DNA of 57,853 bases from assembly GCA_018818105.1 (NCBI GenBank), contig JAHISK010000155.1, positions 1-57,853 of the forward strand. The letters run 5' to 3'. Source of the stretch: Candidatus Omnitrophota bacterium (lineage in GTDB: Bacteria > Omnitrophota > Gorgyraeia > Duberdicusellales > 4484-171). The position numbers and the translations under genes are program-made. The notes beneath the pieces were generated by a model that saw only the letters and a list, made by a program, of their open reading frames with translations, ran no database searches and was not told the origin of the DNA. This document shows positions 9,163 through 17,098 of this stretch, one piece after another (position 1 is the stretch's first letter; the number at the start of each line of letters is the position of its first letter).

Positions 9163-9516
9163 ATGAAAAATATTAGAAGAACACGAAGACATAAAAGAAT
9201 TGCTAAAAAGTTAAAGGGCAGTGAGACTAGACCTCGCTTAGTTGTTTTTAAAAGCCAAAAGCATATGTATGCTCAGGTAATAAATGATACTAAAGGGACC
9301 GTCGTGGCTAGTTGTTCTACATTAGATAAAGATTTTAAAACAAAAAAAATCAAAACTACAAATAAAGACGCGGCTACTCAAATAGGGAAAATGCTTGCTC
9401 AAAAAGCTTTGAAATTAGGTGTGAAAGAAGTTTGTTTTGATCGTGCTGGATACAAATATCATGGAAGAGTGAAGTCTTTAGCTGATAGCGTTAGAGAAGA
9501 AGGTTTAATTTTTTAA
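9163..9516 (+). CDS. rplR: 50S ribosomal protein L18
   Basis: 5S rRNA-binding protein. The basic N-terminus RRTRRHKRIAKKLKGSETRP leads into RLVVFKSQKHMYAQVINDTKG, and the C-terminus has CFDRAGYKYHGRVKSLADS, all standard. 117 residues; eight bases after rplF. Confidence 0.97.
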   Translation: MKNIRRTRRHKRIAKKLKGSETRPRLVVFKSQKHMYAQVINDTKGTVVASCSTLDKDFKTKKIKTTNKDAATQIGKMLAQKALKLGVKEVCFDRAGYKYHGRVKSLADSVREEGLIF

Positions 9517-9571
9517 GAATAGATTAAATAGCTAACTACAGGTTACATTCATGAAAAAACGAGAGGATAAT

Positions 9572-10027
9572 ATGAGAAAAGAAGCGGGTAAAAAAGAAAA
9601 CGCGTTTATTGAAAAGGTTCTTTTTATAAATAGAGTTACTAAAGTAACTAAGGGTGGAAAGAATTTAGGTTTTTCTGCTTTGGTGGTAGTCGGCGATGGC
9701 TCTACTAGTGTTGGTTATGCTTTAGGTAAAGCGAATGAAGTTGCTGAGGCTATACGAAAAGGTGTAAGAAAAGCAAGAACGATGTTAGTTAGTGTAAAGA
9801 AAGACGATTCGACTATTCCCCATGAGGTTGTGGGAGAATTTGGCGCTATCAGGATACTTTTCAAACCCGCGTCAAAAGGAACCGGCGTAATCGCGTGTTC
9901 TCATATACGGGCAGTATGTGAATGTATTGGTATAAAGGATATTTTAACAAAGATATTGACGAAATCGACCAATCCGGTAAATGTAGTTAAAGCTACTTTT
10001 GCCGCATTTGATATGTTTAAGGGATAG
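9572..10027 (+). CDS. rpsE: 30S ribosomal protein S5
   Basis: S5 acts in decoding fidelity. Signatures: VTKVTKGGKNLGFSALVVVG at residues 25-45 and FKPASKGTGVIACSHIRAV in the C-terminal half. The ATG at 9572 (with GAGAGGA at 9561-9567) gives 151 residues; the in-frame ATG at 9551 would add MKKREDN and has no comparable RBS. Immediately followed by rplO with no rpmD between. Confidence 0.96.
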   Translation: MRKEAGKKENAFIEKVLFINRVTKVTKGGKNLGFSALVVVGDGSTSVGYALGKANEVAEAIRKGVRKARTMLVSVKKDDSTIPHEVVGEFGAIRILFKPASKGTGVIACSHIRAVCECIGIKDILTKILTKSTNPVNVVKATFAAFDMFKG

Positions 10028-10069
10028 TTCAATAGGAAGTAAAAAAGAAGATAAAAGAAAAGGGTAATT

Positions 10070-10525
10070 ATGAATTTGTCAGATGTAAAAGGAAAAATAC
10101 GGGTAAAGAAACCTAAGCGATTAGGTCGAGGCGTGGGTACTGGTAAAGGTAAAACTTCTGGGCGTGGGCATAAGGGTGCTGGTCAGCGAAAAGGTAAAGT
10201 ATTACCGTACATAGGGTTTAAAGGCGGTAATTTAGCTTATTATAGAAAGATTCCTAAAAGAGGGTTTACTTCTCCTAATAGAAAAGATTATCAAATTGTG
10301 AATTTGATGGATGTTGAAACAAAGTTAAAAGATACTAAAGAAATAGATTCTAAAGTTTTAAAAGACGCCAATCTTATAAAAGATGTAAAAAAACCGGTAA
10401 AAATTCTTGCGGATATACGAAGTGAGTTTTCGGTAAAAGCCATTTTTAAGGCGGATAAGTTTTCTTCCAGAGCAAAAGAATTGATAGAAAAAGTTGGTGG
10501 TAAAGCAGAAATTATAAATAGATAG
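10070..10525 (+). CDS. rplO: 50S ribosomal protein L15
   Basis: The glycine/lysine-rich N-terminus RLGRGVGTGKGKTSGRGHKG (residues 17-36) and KGGNLAYYRKIPKRGF identify it; the C-terminal domain (KFSSRAKELIEKVGGKAEII) is normal. 151 residues. It directly follows rpsE across 42 bases, too short for the usual L30 gene. Confidence 0.97.
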   Translation: MNLSDVKGKIRVKKPKRLGRGVGTGKGKTSGRGHKGAGQRKGKVLPYIGFKGGNLAYYRKIPKRGFTSPNRKDYQIVNLMDVETKLKDTKEIDSKVLKDANLIKDVKKPVKILADIRSEFSVKAIFKADKFSSRAKELIEKVGGKAEIINR

Positions 10526-10553
10526 TTAAAAGAGATATCTTCTAGATTATAGA

Positions 10554-11909
10554 ATGTTAGAATCAGTAGCAAATATTTTTAAGGTTGAAGAATTAAAAAG
10601 GAAGATTTTAATAACGTTATCTCTTTTGATAGTGTATCGGGCGGGGTGTTTTATTCCTACCCCAGGAATTGATACTTTTGCCTTATCAGTATTCTTTGAC
10701 AATTTAGCTAAAACTCAGGGGCAAACGCTTTTAGGGATAATGAATCTTTTCACCGGAGGAGCATTGACGCGGTTAAGTATTTTCGCGTTAGGAATAATGC
10801 CGTATATTTCAGCATCTATTATCATGCAGTTGCTTACGGCTGTTGTTCCCACGTTGGAAAAAATAGCTAAAGAAGGTAAAGCTGGCTATGAGAAGATAAA
10901 TCAATATACCAGGTATTTAACTTTTTTTCTTTGTGGTGTTCAAGGGTTATTTTTAGCAAAATGGCTTGAAAATCCGGCTAACTTTCAAGGTACAATCATT
11001 GTACCTATTCCTGGTATCCTTTTTAAGTTTATAACGGTTATTACGCTAACTTGTGGAACCATTTTTATTATGTGGTTGGGTGAGCAGATTCAGGAACGAG
11101 GAATAGGTAACGGTATTTCTTTAATTATCACAGCGAGTATTCTTTCTCGGATTCCTGTATCAATCGGTCAAATTTGGCGGGTGTGGTCGCCGTTAGATCC
11201 GTCAAAAAGTGAAATATCCACACCAACTGTGATTATCCTTATAGGGTTATGGTTTTTAGTAATAATGGCAGTAGTTCTTTTTACACAAGCGCAACGAAGA
11301 ATCCCTGTTCAATATGGAAGAAGAGTTGTTGGTAGAAAAGTATACGGAGGACAAAGTACGTATCTTCCTATAAAGATTGATATGGCAGGGGTTATCGCGA
11401 TAATTTTCGCTCAAAGTGTTATTCTTTTTCCCGCTACAATAGCTACTTTTTTTCCTGGGAAAATAGGTATTGTGAATTTTCTGCAGAATATATTTCGGGA
11501 ACGGGGATTAGGTTATAACGTTATGTTTGTTGGGTTGATAGTGTTTTTTATGTATTTTTATACAGCATTAGTATTTAATTCTATCGAGATAGCTAATAAT
11601 TTGAAAAAATATGGGGGATTTATCCCAGGGATAAGACCAGGTAAGCCTACGTCAAATTATCTTGATTTTGTTGCTACAAGGGTAGTTTTTGTAGGAGCTT
11701 TATATATTTCTGGTATAGCAATTTTACCCAATATTATTATGTATATGTTTAAGGTTCCTTCATACGGTTTTGCTTCTCTTTTTGGTGGGACTACTCTTTT
11801 GATTATGGTGGGAGTAGTTCTTGATACGATGAAGCAAATTGAAGGGCAGTTAATGATTCGTCATTACGACGGCTTTATTAAAGGCGGGAGCCTGAAAGGA
11901 AGAAAGTAA
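10554..11909 (+). CDS. secY: Preprotein translocase subunit SecY
   Basis: Channel subunit of the Sec translocon, inner membrane. It is 451 residues with about ten membrane segments. Seen: N-terminal RKILITLSLLIVYRAGCFIP, plug/TM2 region GGALTRLSIFALGIMPYISA, the cytoplasmic loop AQRRIPVQYGRRVVGRKVYG at about 245, and NNLKKYGGFIPGIRPGKPT at about 345. Its spc-operon position before adk and map is conserved across bacteria. Confidence 0.98.
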   Translation: MLESVANIFKVEELKRKILITLSLLIVYRAGCFIPTPGIDTFALSVFFDNLAKTQGQTLLGIMNLFTGGALTRLSIFALGIMPYISASIIMQLLTAVVPTLEKIAKEGKAGYEKINQYTRYLTFFLCGVQGLFLAKWLENPANFQGTIIVPIPGILFKFITVITLTCGTIFIMWLGEQIQERGIGNGISLIITASILSRIPVSIGQIWRVWSPLDPSKSEISTPTVIILIGLWFLVIMAVVLFTQAQRRIPVQYGRRVVGRKVYGGQSTYLPIKIDMAGVIAIIFAQSVILFPATIATFFPGKIGIVNFLQNIFRERGLGYNVMFVGLIVFFMYFYTALVFNSIEIANNLKKYGGFIPGIRPGKPTSNYLDFVATRVVFVGALYISGIAILPNIIMYMFKVPSYGFASLFGGTTLLIMVGVVLDTMKQIEGQLMIRHYDGFIKGGSLKGRK

Positions 11910-11915
11910 GAAAAG

Positions 11916-12557
11916 ATGAAAGTTATTTTATTTGGAGCTCCAGGTTCAGGAAAAGGCACTCAAGCAGTAATGTTATCTGATTTTTTAAGAGTGAAACGAA
12001 TATCTCTTGGCGATATTTTTAGAGAAGAAGTTAAGAAGGGTTCAGATTTAGGCATCCAGGTAAAAAGCTTTATGGATAAAGGAGAGCTTGTTCCTGATGA
12101 ATTAGTTCATCGTGTGATTGCCCAATGTTTGAATGATGAAAATTTTATTCTTGATGGATATCCGCGCAACTTAAGTCAGGCTCAAGAATTAGATGTAATC
12201 TTGGGAAAAAAGGGAAAAGCGATAGACCTGTGTATATATTTAGATATTGATGGGCAGATAATAATAGATAGACTTTCCAAGAGACGAGTATGTAAAAAGT
12301 GTGGAGCGAATTATCATTTAGAAAATATGATTCCTAAAGAAGATAATGTGTGTGATGTATGCCAGGGCGAATTGTTTCAACGAGATGATGATAAGATAGA
12401 TGTAATAAAGAAACGATGGGAAGTTTTTATATCAAGGAGTCAAGAGTTGCTAGCCTTTTATGAACAAAAGGGCAACTTATTAAAAGTTGATGGCAGTGGC
12501 AATAAAGATAATGTTTTTGCGCGAATAAAAAGCAATTTGTCATGCTCGAAACATTAA
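11916..12557 (+). CDS. adk: Adenylate kinase, zinc LID type
   Basis: Catalyses ATP + AMP to 2 ADP in the cytosol. P-loop GAPGSGKGT at residues 7-15, AMP site LGDIFREE and DGYPRNLSQA at 80-89. The LID carries C126, C129, C146 and C149 (CKKC, CDVC), a structural zinc site found in many long bacterial adenylate kinases. 213 residues. Its end overlaps map by 16 bases. Confidence 0.97.
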   Translation: MKVILFGAPGSGKGTQAVMLSDFLRVKRISLGDIFREEVKKGSDLGIQVKSFMDKGELVPDELVHRVIAQCLNDENFILDGYPRNLSQAQELDVILGKKGKAIDLCIYLDIDGQIIIDRLSKRRVCKKCGANYHLENMIPKEDNVCDVCQGELFQRDDDKIDVIKKRWEVFISRSQELLAFYEQKGNLLKVDGSGNKDNVFARIKSNLSCSKH

Positions 12558-13288
12558 CTCCGCAAGAGTTAAAAATAATGAGAAGCGTTGGTAAAGTCGC
12601 CGCTTCTTTTTTTCGAAGACTGAAAAAAAAAGTACATCCGGGAATATCTACAAAAGATATTGAAGTGTTCTTTGATAATTATCTTAACCAATATTCGAAT
12701 ATGGAACCGGCATTTAAAGGGTTTCATGGCTATCCTTCTTCTGTATGTGTGTCGGTTAATGAAGAGATTATTCATGGGATTCCTTCTTCTAAGGTAATCA
12801 ACGATGGTGATATTGTGAGTGTGGATATTGGTATTAGATATAAAGGATTATATTTAGATACAGCATATACTTATACTGTTGGTAAGGTTCCTGGTTTAGC
12901 AAAGAAGTTAATTAGTGTAACAAGAGATGCGTTAGAAGCCGGAATACAAAAAGCCAGAGTAGGTAAAAAAGTAGGGGACATTGGTGCGGCTATTCAAAGA
13001 GTTGTAGAAGCAAACGGATTTTCTGTAATAAGAAAATTTGTTGGTCATGGGATAGGTAAGGAACTTCATCTTTCACCAGAGATTCCTAATTTCGGAGAAG
13101 AGGGGCAAGGATGCGAACTTAGAGAAGGGATGGTTATTGCTATTGAACCGATGGTTGCCGCGGGTGATTATCAAGTTCAGATTTCCAGTGATGGGTGGAC
13201 AGCTAAAACTAAAGATAATTCATTAGCGGTGCATTTTGAGCATACGGTAGCAATTACAAAAAGAGGTCCGAAAATATTGACGTATTGA
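12542..13288 (+). CDS. map: Methionine aminopeptidase type I
   Basis: Removes the initiator methionine from nascent proteins. The five metal ligands of the pita-bread fold are visible: Asp in SVDIGIRYKG, Asp in LYLDTAYTY, His in FVGHGIGKELH, Glu in IAIEPMVA and Glu in HFEHTVAI. 248 residues is typical of class I without the SH3-like zinc extension. Starts inside adk. Confidence 0.97.
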   Translation: MLETLTPQELKIMRSVGKVAASFFRRLKKKVHPGISTKDIEVFFDNYLNQYSNMEPAFKGFHGYPSSVCVSVNEEIIHGIPSSKVINDGDIVSVDIGIRYKGLYLDTAYTYTVGKVPGLAKKLISVTRDALEAGIQKARVGKKVGDIGAAIQRVVEANGFSVIRKFVGHGIGKELHLSPEIPNFGEEGQGCELREGMVIAIEPMVAAGDYQVQISSDGWTAKTKDNSLAVHFEHTVAITKRGPKILTY

Positions 13289-13382
13289 TAGAAAGAATAG
13301 GGTCAAGGAAAGACAGAAGATTGAGAACAGAGACCAAATGGTGTGTGAAAATAGAAGAATAAGGATTAAAAAATAAGGATAT

Positions 13383-13601
13383 ATGGCAAAAGAAGAATTA
13401 ATTGAGGTTGAGGGAGAGATCGTTGAGTCGTTACCTAATGCTATGTTTAGAGTTAAATTAGACAATGGGCATGTTGTTCTAGCCCATGTTTCTGGAAAAA
13501 TGCGTATGCATTTTATTCGAATTTTACCCGGAGATAAGGTAAAAATGGAGCTTTCTCCGTATGATTTAACAAGGGGGCGGATTACCTATCGATATAAATA
13601 G
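13383..13601 (+). CDS. infA: Translation initiation factor IF-1
   Basis: OB-fold factor that occupies the A site during initiation. 72 residues: [20 protein letters not shown], then [20 protein letters not shown] and the ending [13 protein letters not shown]. Sits between map and rpmJ as in Gram-positive-type alpha/spc junctions. Confidence 0.98.
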   Translation: MAKEELIEVEGEIVESLPNAMFRVKLDNGHVVLAHVSGKMRMHFIRILPGDKVKMELSPYDLTRGRITYRYK

Positions 13602-13730
13602 AGAAGTAAGAACTAAGAAGTAAGCGGTAAGAATCAAGGATTAAGAGATAAAAAGAGATAAGAAGTAATAAAAAGTAAAGAATAAGAAAAAATTAATAAA
13701 TAAAATTCGGGATAATAAAGAGAGGATGTT
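13602..13730 (+). repeat. Purine-rich low-complexity spacer
   Basis: Between infA and rpmJ almost every base of the plus strand is A or G, with repeated words AGAAGTAAG, AAGAATCAAG and AGATAAAAAGAGATAAGAAG. No ORF or stable hairpin is seen. It resembles other purine-rich spacers in this window (8562-8614, 13289-13382, 17064-17095, 20780-20828), so it probably belongs to one class of expanding spacer repeats. Confidence 0.6.
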
Positions 13731-13844
13731 ATGAAGGTAAGATCGTCAGTTAAAAAAATTTGTGATAAATGTAAATTGATAAAAAGGAAGAGAGTAGTCC
13801 GGGTTATTTGTAAGAATCCTAAGCATAAGCAGAAACAGGGATGA
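13731..13844 (+). CDS. rpmJ: 50S ribosomal protein L36, zinc type
   Basis: A 37-residue protein, [20 protein letters not shown] and onward, with the C-C-C-H zinc knuckle at C11, C14, C27 and H32 intact. RBS AGAGGATG lies just upstream. Position between infA and rpsM is the standard one. Followed by a 76-base spacer containing a word shared with 1372-1396. Confidence 0.97.
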   Translation: MKVRSSVKKICDKCKLIKRKRVVRVICKNPKHKQKQG

Positions 13845-13920
13845 GTAAGAGTACCCAGAAACCAGAGTGTAGTAATCAGAAATTGGTTGCTAGATTTTAA
13901 ACGAACAAAGTGAGGTTAAT

Positions 13921-14304
13921 ATGCCAAGAATTTTAGGTGTTGATATTCCCAAAAATAAAAAAATAAAAATTTCTTTACGATACCTGTATGGACTAGGACC
14001 AACTAATTCATTACGGTTGTTAAAAGAGATAGGTGTTGATCCGGAAAAAAAGGCTGGGCAGTTGAATGAAGAAGAGATTTCTAAGTTAGTTACTCAGATT
14101 CAGGCAAATTATATAATAGAAGGAGAATTGAAGAGAGGCATATCTCAAAATATACGTAGATTAATGGAGATAGGATGTTATAGAGGATCGAGACATAAGA
14201 AAGGGTTGCCTGTACGAGGGCAGCGTACGCGATGTAATGCGCGCAGCCGTAAAGGCGCTAAACCGCGGGTTGGTGGAATTAAAAAAAATAATTCGCGCAA
14301 ATAA
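13921..14304 (+). CDS. rpsM: 30S ribosomal protein S13
   Basis: Small-subunit head protein contacting L5 and P-site tRNA. PRILGVDIPKNKKIKISLRY at the start, the helix-hairpin-helix LYGLGPTNS, and the basic tail SRHKKGLPVRGQRTRCNARS. 127 residues, full length. First gene of the alpha-operon portion. Confidence 0.98.
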   Translation: MPRILGVDIPKNKKIKISLRYLYGLGPTNSLRLLKEIGVDPEKKAGQLNEEEISKLVTQIQANYIIEGELKRGISQNIRRLMEIGCYRGSRHKKGLPVRGQRTRCNARSRKGAKPRVGGIKKNNSRK

Positions 14305-14353
14305 CTTATAAGTACTTTTCTTTGTGAGTTATGCGCTTATTGAAGGAGCTGAA

Positions 14354-14746
14354 ATGGCGAAAAAGAAAAAGAAAGAAAAAAAGAAAAAAATTCGTTTATC
14401 ATCAAACGTTGGAGTAGCGCATATTACAGCAACATTCAATAATACAATTATTACCATTACCGATTTAGATGGTAATGCTTTAACTTGGTCATCTGCTGGT
14501 ACTGTAGGCTTTAAGGGAGCAAAGAAATCAACTCCATATGCGGCACAAATAGCATCTTTTAATGTCGCGAAACGAGTTAAGGATATGGGGTTAACTGATG
14601 TGGAAGTTTTAGTTAAAGGGCCGGGACCAGGTAGAGAATCAGCTATACGGTCATTACAGTCAGCGGGGTTAAACGTGAAGAAAGTAAAAGATATAACGCC
14701 TTCTCCCCATAATGGGTGTAGGCCGAGGAAGAAAAGAAGAGTTTAA
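14354..14746 (+). CDS. rpsK: 30S ribosomal protein S11
   Basis: Platform protein of the 30S. The ATG at 14354 has GAAGGAG at 14342-14348 and gives 130 residues beginning [12 protein letters not shown]; an upstream in-frame GTG (14324) is not supported. Conserved segments: [34 protein letters not shown] and the ending [17 protein letters not shown]. Confidence 0.97.
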   Translation: MAKKKKKEKKKKIRLSSNVGVAHITATFNNTIITITDLDGNALTWSSAGTVGFKGAKKSTPYAAQIASFNVAKRVKDMGLTDVEVLVKGPGPGRESAIRSLQSAGLNVKKVKDITPSPHNGCRPRKKRRV

Positions 14747-14760
14747 ATGAATAATGAATG

Positions 14761-14836
14761 TGTAGGGGTGATTCACGAATCGCCCGTGAATATACGATAA
14801 TAGGTAGAAACGGGCAATTCATGAATTGCCCCTACA
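14761..14836 (+). repeat. REP-like inverted pair between rpsK and rpsD
   Basis: Two facing arms, the left starting TGTAGGGGTGATTCACGAAT (14761) and the right ending GAATTGCCCCTACA (14836), form a long imperfect palindrome with a 22-base loop. The GTAG start plus GGGGC...GCCC pattern matches REP elements mobilised by RAYT transposases. Other copies here are at 19583, 33375 and 52250. An ORF running through it upstream of rpsD is an artefact. Confidence 0.75.
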
Positions 14837-14853
14837 ATAAGAGAGAGGTAAAG

Positions 14854-15486
14854 ATGGGAAGATATTTAGGCGGACAATGTAAGGTATGTAGAAGAGAAGG
14901 AACAAAGTTGTTTTTGAAAGGAATAAGGTGTAATACTGAGAAATGTTCTTTTGCAAAACGTCCTACCCCTCCTGGGATGCATGGTATGAGACGGGCATCT
15001 AAACCGACATATTATGCTATACAGTTAAGAGAAAAGCAAAAAGTTAAAAGGTCTTATGGAATGTTAGAAAAACAGTTTCATAGATTTTTCCAATTAGCTA
15101 CTAAATCAAGGGGAGTTACAGGCAGAACGTTGCTTCAATTACTTGAACGAAGGTTAGATAATGTCGTGTTTAAAGCGCTTTTTGCTTCATCTCGGAATCA
15201 AGCTAGACAGCTGGTTCTTCATGGTTCTGTTTTTATAAAGGGAAAGAGAACGAATATCCCTTCCTATTTAGTTGGTGCGGATCAGGAAATAGAAATCAGA
15301 GTAAAGGATGATGTTAAAAAAAGAATTAAAGAAAGAATTGAAGTGATCGCGAAAGAAAGAGGTGTTCCTTCGTGGATAGACGTGGATAATAATAATTTGA
15401 AAATAAAGATAGTACGTCTTCCCGAAAAGGAAGATATTGTCTTAGCTGTTAATGAACAGTTAATTGTAGAGTTGTATTCAAAATAA
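14854..15486 (+). CDS. rpsD: 30S ribosomal protein S4, zinc type
   Basis: Assembly initiator and, in many bacteria, alpha-operon repressor. The ATG at 14854 follows GAGAGAGG and gives 210 residues, the family length. C9, C12, C26 and C31 form the zinc site of C-plus S4 proteins. The S4 RNA-binding domain is in LLQLLERRLDNVVFKALFAS onward. The frame is open to 14758, but that part lies in the REP-like repeat. Confidence 0.97.
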   Translation: MGRYLGGQCKVCRREGTKLFLKGIRCNTEKCSFAKRPTPPGMHGMRRASKPTYYAIQLREKQKVKRSYGMLEKQFHRFFQLATKSRGVTGRTLLQLLERRLDNVVFKALFASSRNQARQLVLHGSVFIKGKRTNIPSYLVGADQEIEIRVKDDVKKRIKERIEVIAKERGVPSWIDVDNNNLKIKIVRLPEKEDIVLAVNEQLIVELYSK

Positions 15487-15567
15487 GATTTAAAGCCTTT
15501 TCGCAGAAGCGTAAAGATATGGTTGAAGTCAAAGTGGTTTGCGGGGCAAAATTAAGGAGGTAATACG

Positions 15568-16554
15568 ATGGGAATAACTTGGAGGGATTTTCAATTTCCT
15601 AAAAGAATAACTGTAGAGCAGGAAACGTATTCCCCCAATTATGGAAAATTTATTGCTGAGCCTTTAGAAAGAGGTTATGGAGTAACTCTAGGTAATTCGT
15701 TAAGAAGAGTACTTCTTTCTTCCATTGAAGGGGCGGCGGTAACTTCTGTTAGGATAGAGGGGGCGCAACATGAGTTTACTACTGTAGACGGAGTTCTTGA
15801 GGATATTCCTGAAGTAATTTTGAACATAAAGAATGTAGTTTTGAGATCATACTCTAAATCGCCTAAAAAAGTAACATTAAAAGAGTCGGGAGAAAAGGTT
15901 GTAACCGCTAAAGATATTATAACTGATGAGAGCATCGAAGTTATAAATCCTAATCAGCATATAGCAACGCTTACTTGCGCAAAAGCAAAATTAGATATTG
16001 AGTTAGAGGTGGGAAGGGGTAGAGGATTTGTTCCTTCAGAAATGAATAAAAGAGATGATATGCCGATAGGGGTGATACCTATCGATTCTATTTTTACACC
16101 GGTGAAGAAAGTAGCTTTTAAAGTGGAGAATACAAGGGTTGGAAAACGTACCGATTATGATAAGTTAATTGTGGAGATTTTTACCAATGCAAGTATTGAA
16201 CCGAAAGAAGCGTTGATTTATGCGTCTAAAGTGTTAAGTAAGCATTTAGAGCTTTTCTTTACGTTAGGCGAAATTCCTGAAGAGGAATATGAAGAATTAT
16301 CACCGGAAGAAATAGCTCTTTATGAAAAATTGAAGATTCCTGTTACGGAGTTAGAATTATCAGTTCGAAGCGCGAATTGTTTGCGCGAAGCAAATATTAA
16401 GAATTTGGTAGAATTAGTAGGTAAAACTGAGGCAGAAATTCTTGCTTACAGGAATTTCGGAAAGAAATCCTTAAATGAGGTTGCTCAGGTATTAAAAACA
16501 ATGGGGCTTTCTTTAGGTATGAAAGTTGATGAACGAAAATTGGAGATGTTATGA
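15568..16554 (+). CDS. rpoA: RNA polymerase subunit alpha
   Basis: Scaffold for polymerase assembly and contact for UP elements and activators. The N-terminal domain has EPLERGYGVTLGNSLRRVLL (residues 32-51) and the C-terminal domain the helix-hairpin-helix LSVRSANCLREANIKNLVEL and FGKKSLNEV. 328 residues. AAGGAGG at 15554-15560 is a perfect RBS. Ends in an ATGA overlap with rplQ. Confidence 0.98.
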   Translation: MGITWRDFQFPKRITVEQETYSPNYGKFIAEPLERGYGVTLGNSLRRVLLSSIEGAAVTSVRIEGAQHEFTTVDGVLEDIPEVILNIKNVVLRSYSKSPKKVTLKESGEKVVTAKDIITDESIEVINPNQHIATLTCAKAKLDIELEVGRGRGFVPSEMNKRDDMPIGVIPIDSIFTPVKKVAFKVENTRVGKRTDYDKLIVEIFTNASIEPKEALIYASKVLSKHLELFFTLGEIPEEEYEELSPEEIALYEKLKIPVTELELSVRSANCLREANIKNLVELVGKTEAEILAYRNFGKKSLNEVAQVLKTMGLSLGMKVDERKLEML

Positions 16555-17060
16555 GACATCGAAAGAAGACCGCAAAGCTTTCTCGTCCGAGAGCTCAAAG
16601 AAAAGCGTTAATCTCTTCGCTGTTAAGGGCTATTGTTATTAAAGAACGGATATCTACGACAGAGGCAAAAGCCAAGGCTTTAAGGAGTTGGATTGATAAA
16701 TTAATTACCTGGGCAAAAGATGATACCTTACATCATAGAAGATTAAGTTATCGCCTTTTGAAGGATCATAAGTTAGTCAAACGATTATTTGAAGTAATTG
16801 GTCCACGGTTTAAAACTATCAATGGAGGGTATTGCCGAGTCCTAGGATTATCCCCGCGTAAGGGTGATGGTGCGGCTATTTCTATTTTAGAGTTAACCAG
16901 AAGAGAAGAGCCTAAAAAGAAAGTTAAAGGTAAAAAAGATACAGAAGTAAAGGAAGTTAAAAAAGAACGTAAGGTTGTAGTGAAAAAGGAAAAGCCGTCT
17001 AATAAGGGTATAATGTCAGGGGTTAAGAACATTTTTAAAAAAGGAAGAAACGCCCTGTAA
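16551..17060 (+). CDS. rplQ: 50S ribosomal protein L17 with lysine-rich tail
   Basis: The first 118 residues are canonical L17 (MRHRKKTAKLSRPRAQRKAL, then RISTTEAKAKALR and ISILEL). A tail of about 50 residues extremely rich in Lys, Val and Glu follows, extending the protein to 169. Such tails occur in some phyla and presumably contact rRNA. Overlaps rpoA by four bases. Confidence 0.96.
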   Translation: MRHRKKTAKLSRPRAQRKALISSLLRAIVIKERISTTEAKAKALRSWIDKLITWAKDDTLHHRRLSYRLLKDHKLVKRLFEVIGPRFKTINGGYCRVLGLSPRKGDGAAISILELTRREEPKKKVKGKKDTEVKEVKKERKVVVKKEKPSNKGIMSGVKNIFKKGRNAL

Positions 17061-17063
17061 AAT

Positions 17064-17095
17064 AGATTGGAGATAGCAGATTGGAGATAGCAGAT
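17064..17095 (+). repeat. Direct tandem repeat, 14-base unit
   Basis: AGATTGGAGATAGC occurs at 17064-17077 and again at 17078-17091, followed by a partial AGAT. The in-frame TTG at 17081 lies inside the second unit, which argues against it being the start of the following gene. Confidence 0.85.
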
Positions 17096-17098
17096 ATA

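Noticed and set aside
14758-14853. N-terminal extension of rpsD (MCRGDSRIAREYT...)
   Set aside because: Falls within a REP-like palindrome; ATG 14854 with RBS gives the conserved S4 start with C9/C12.
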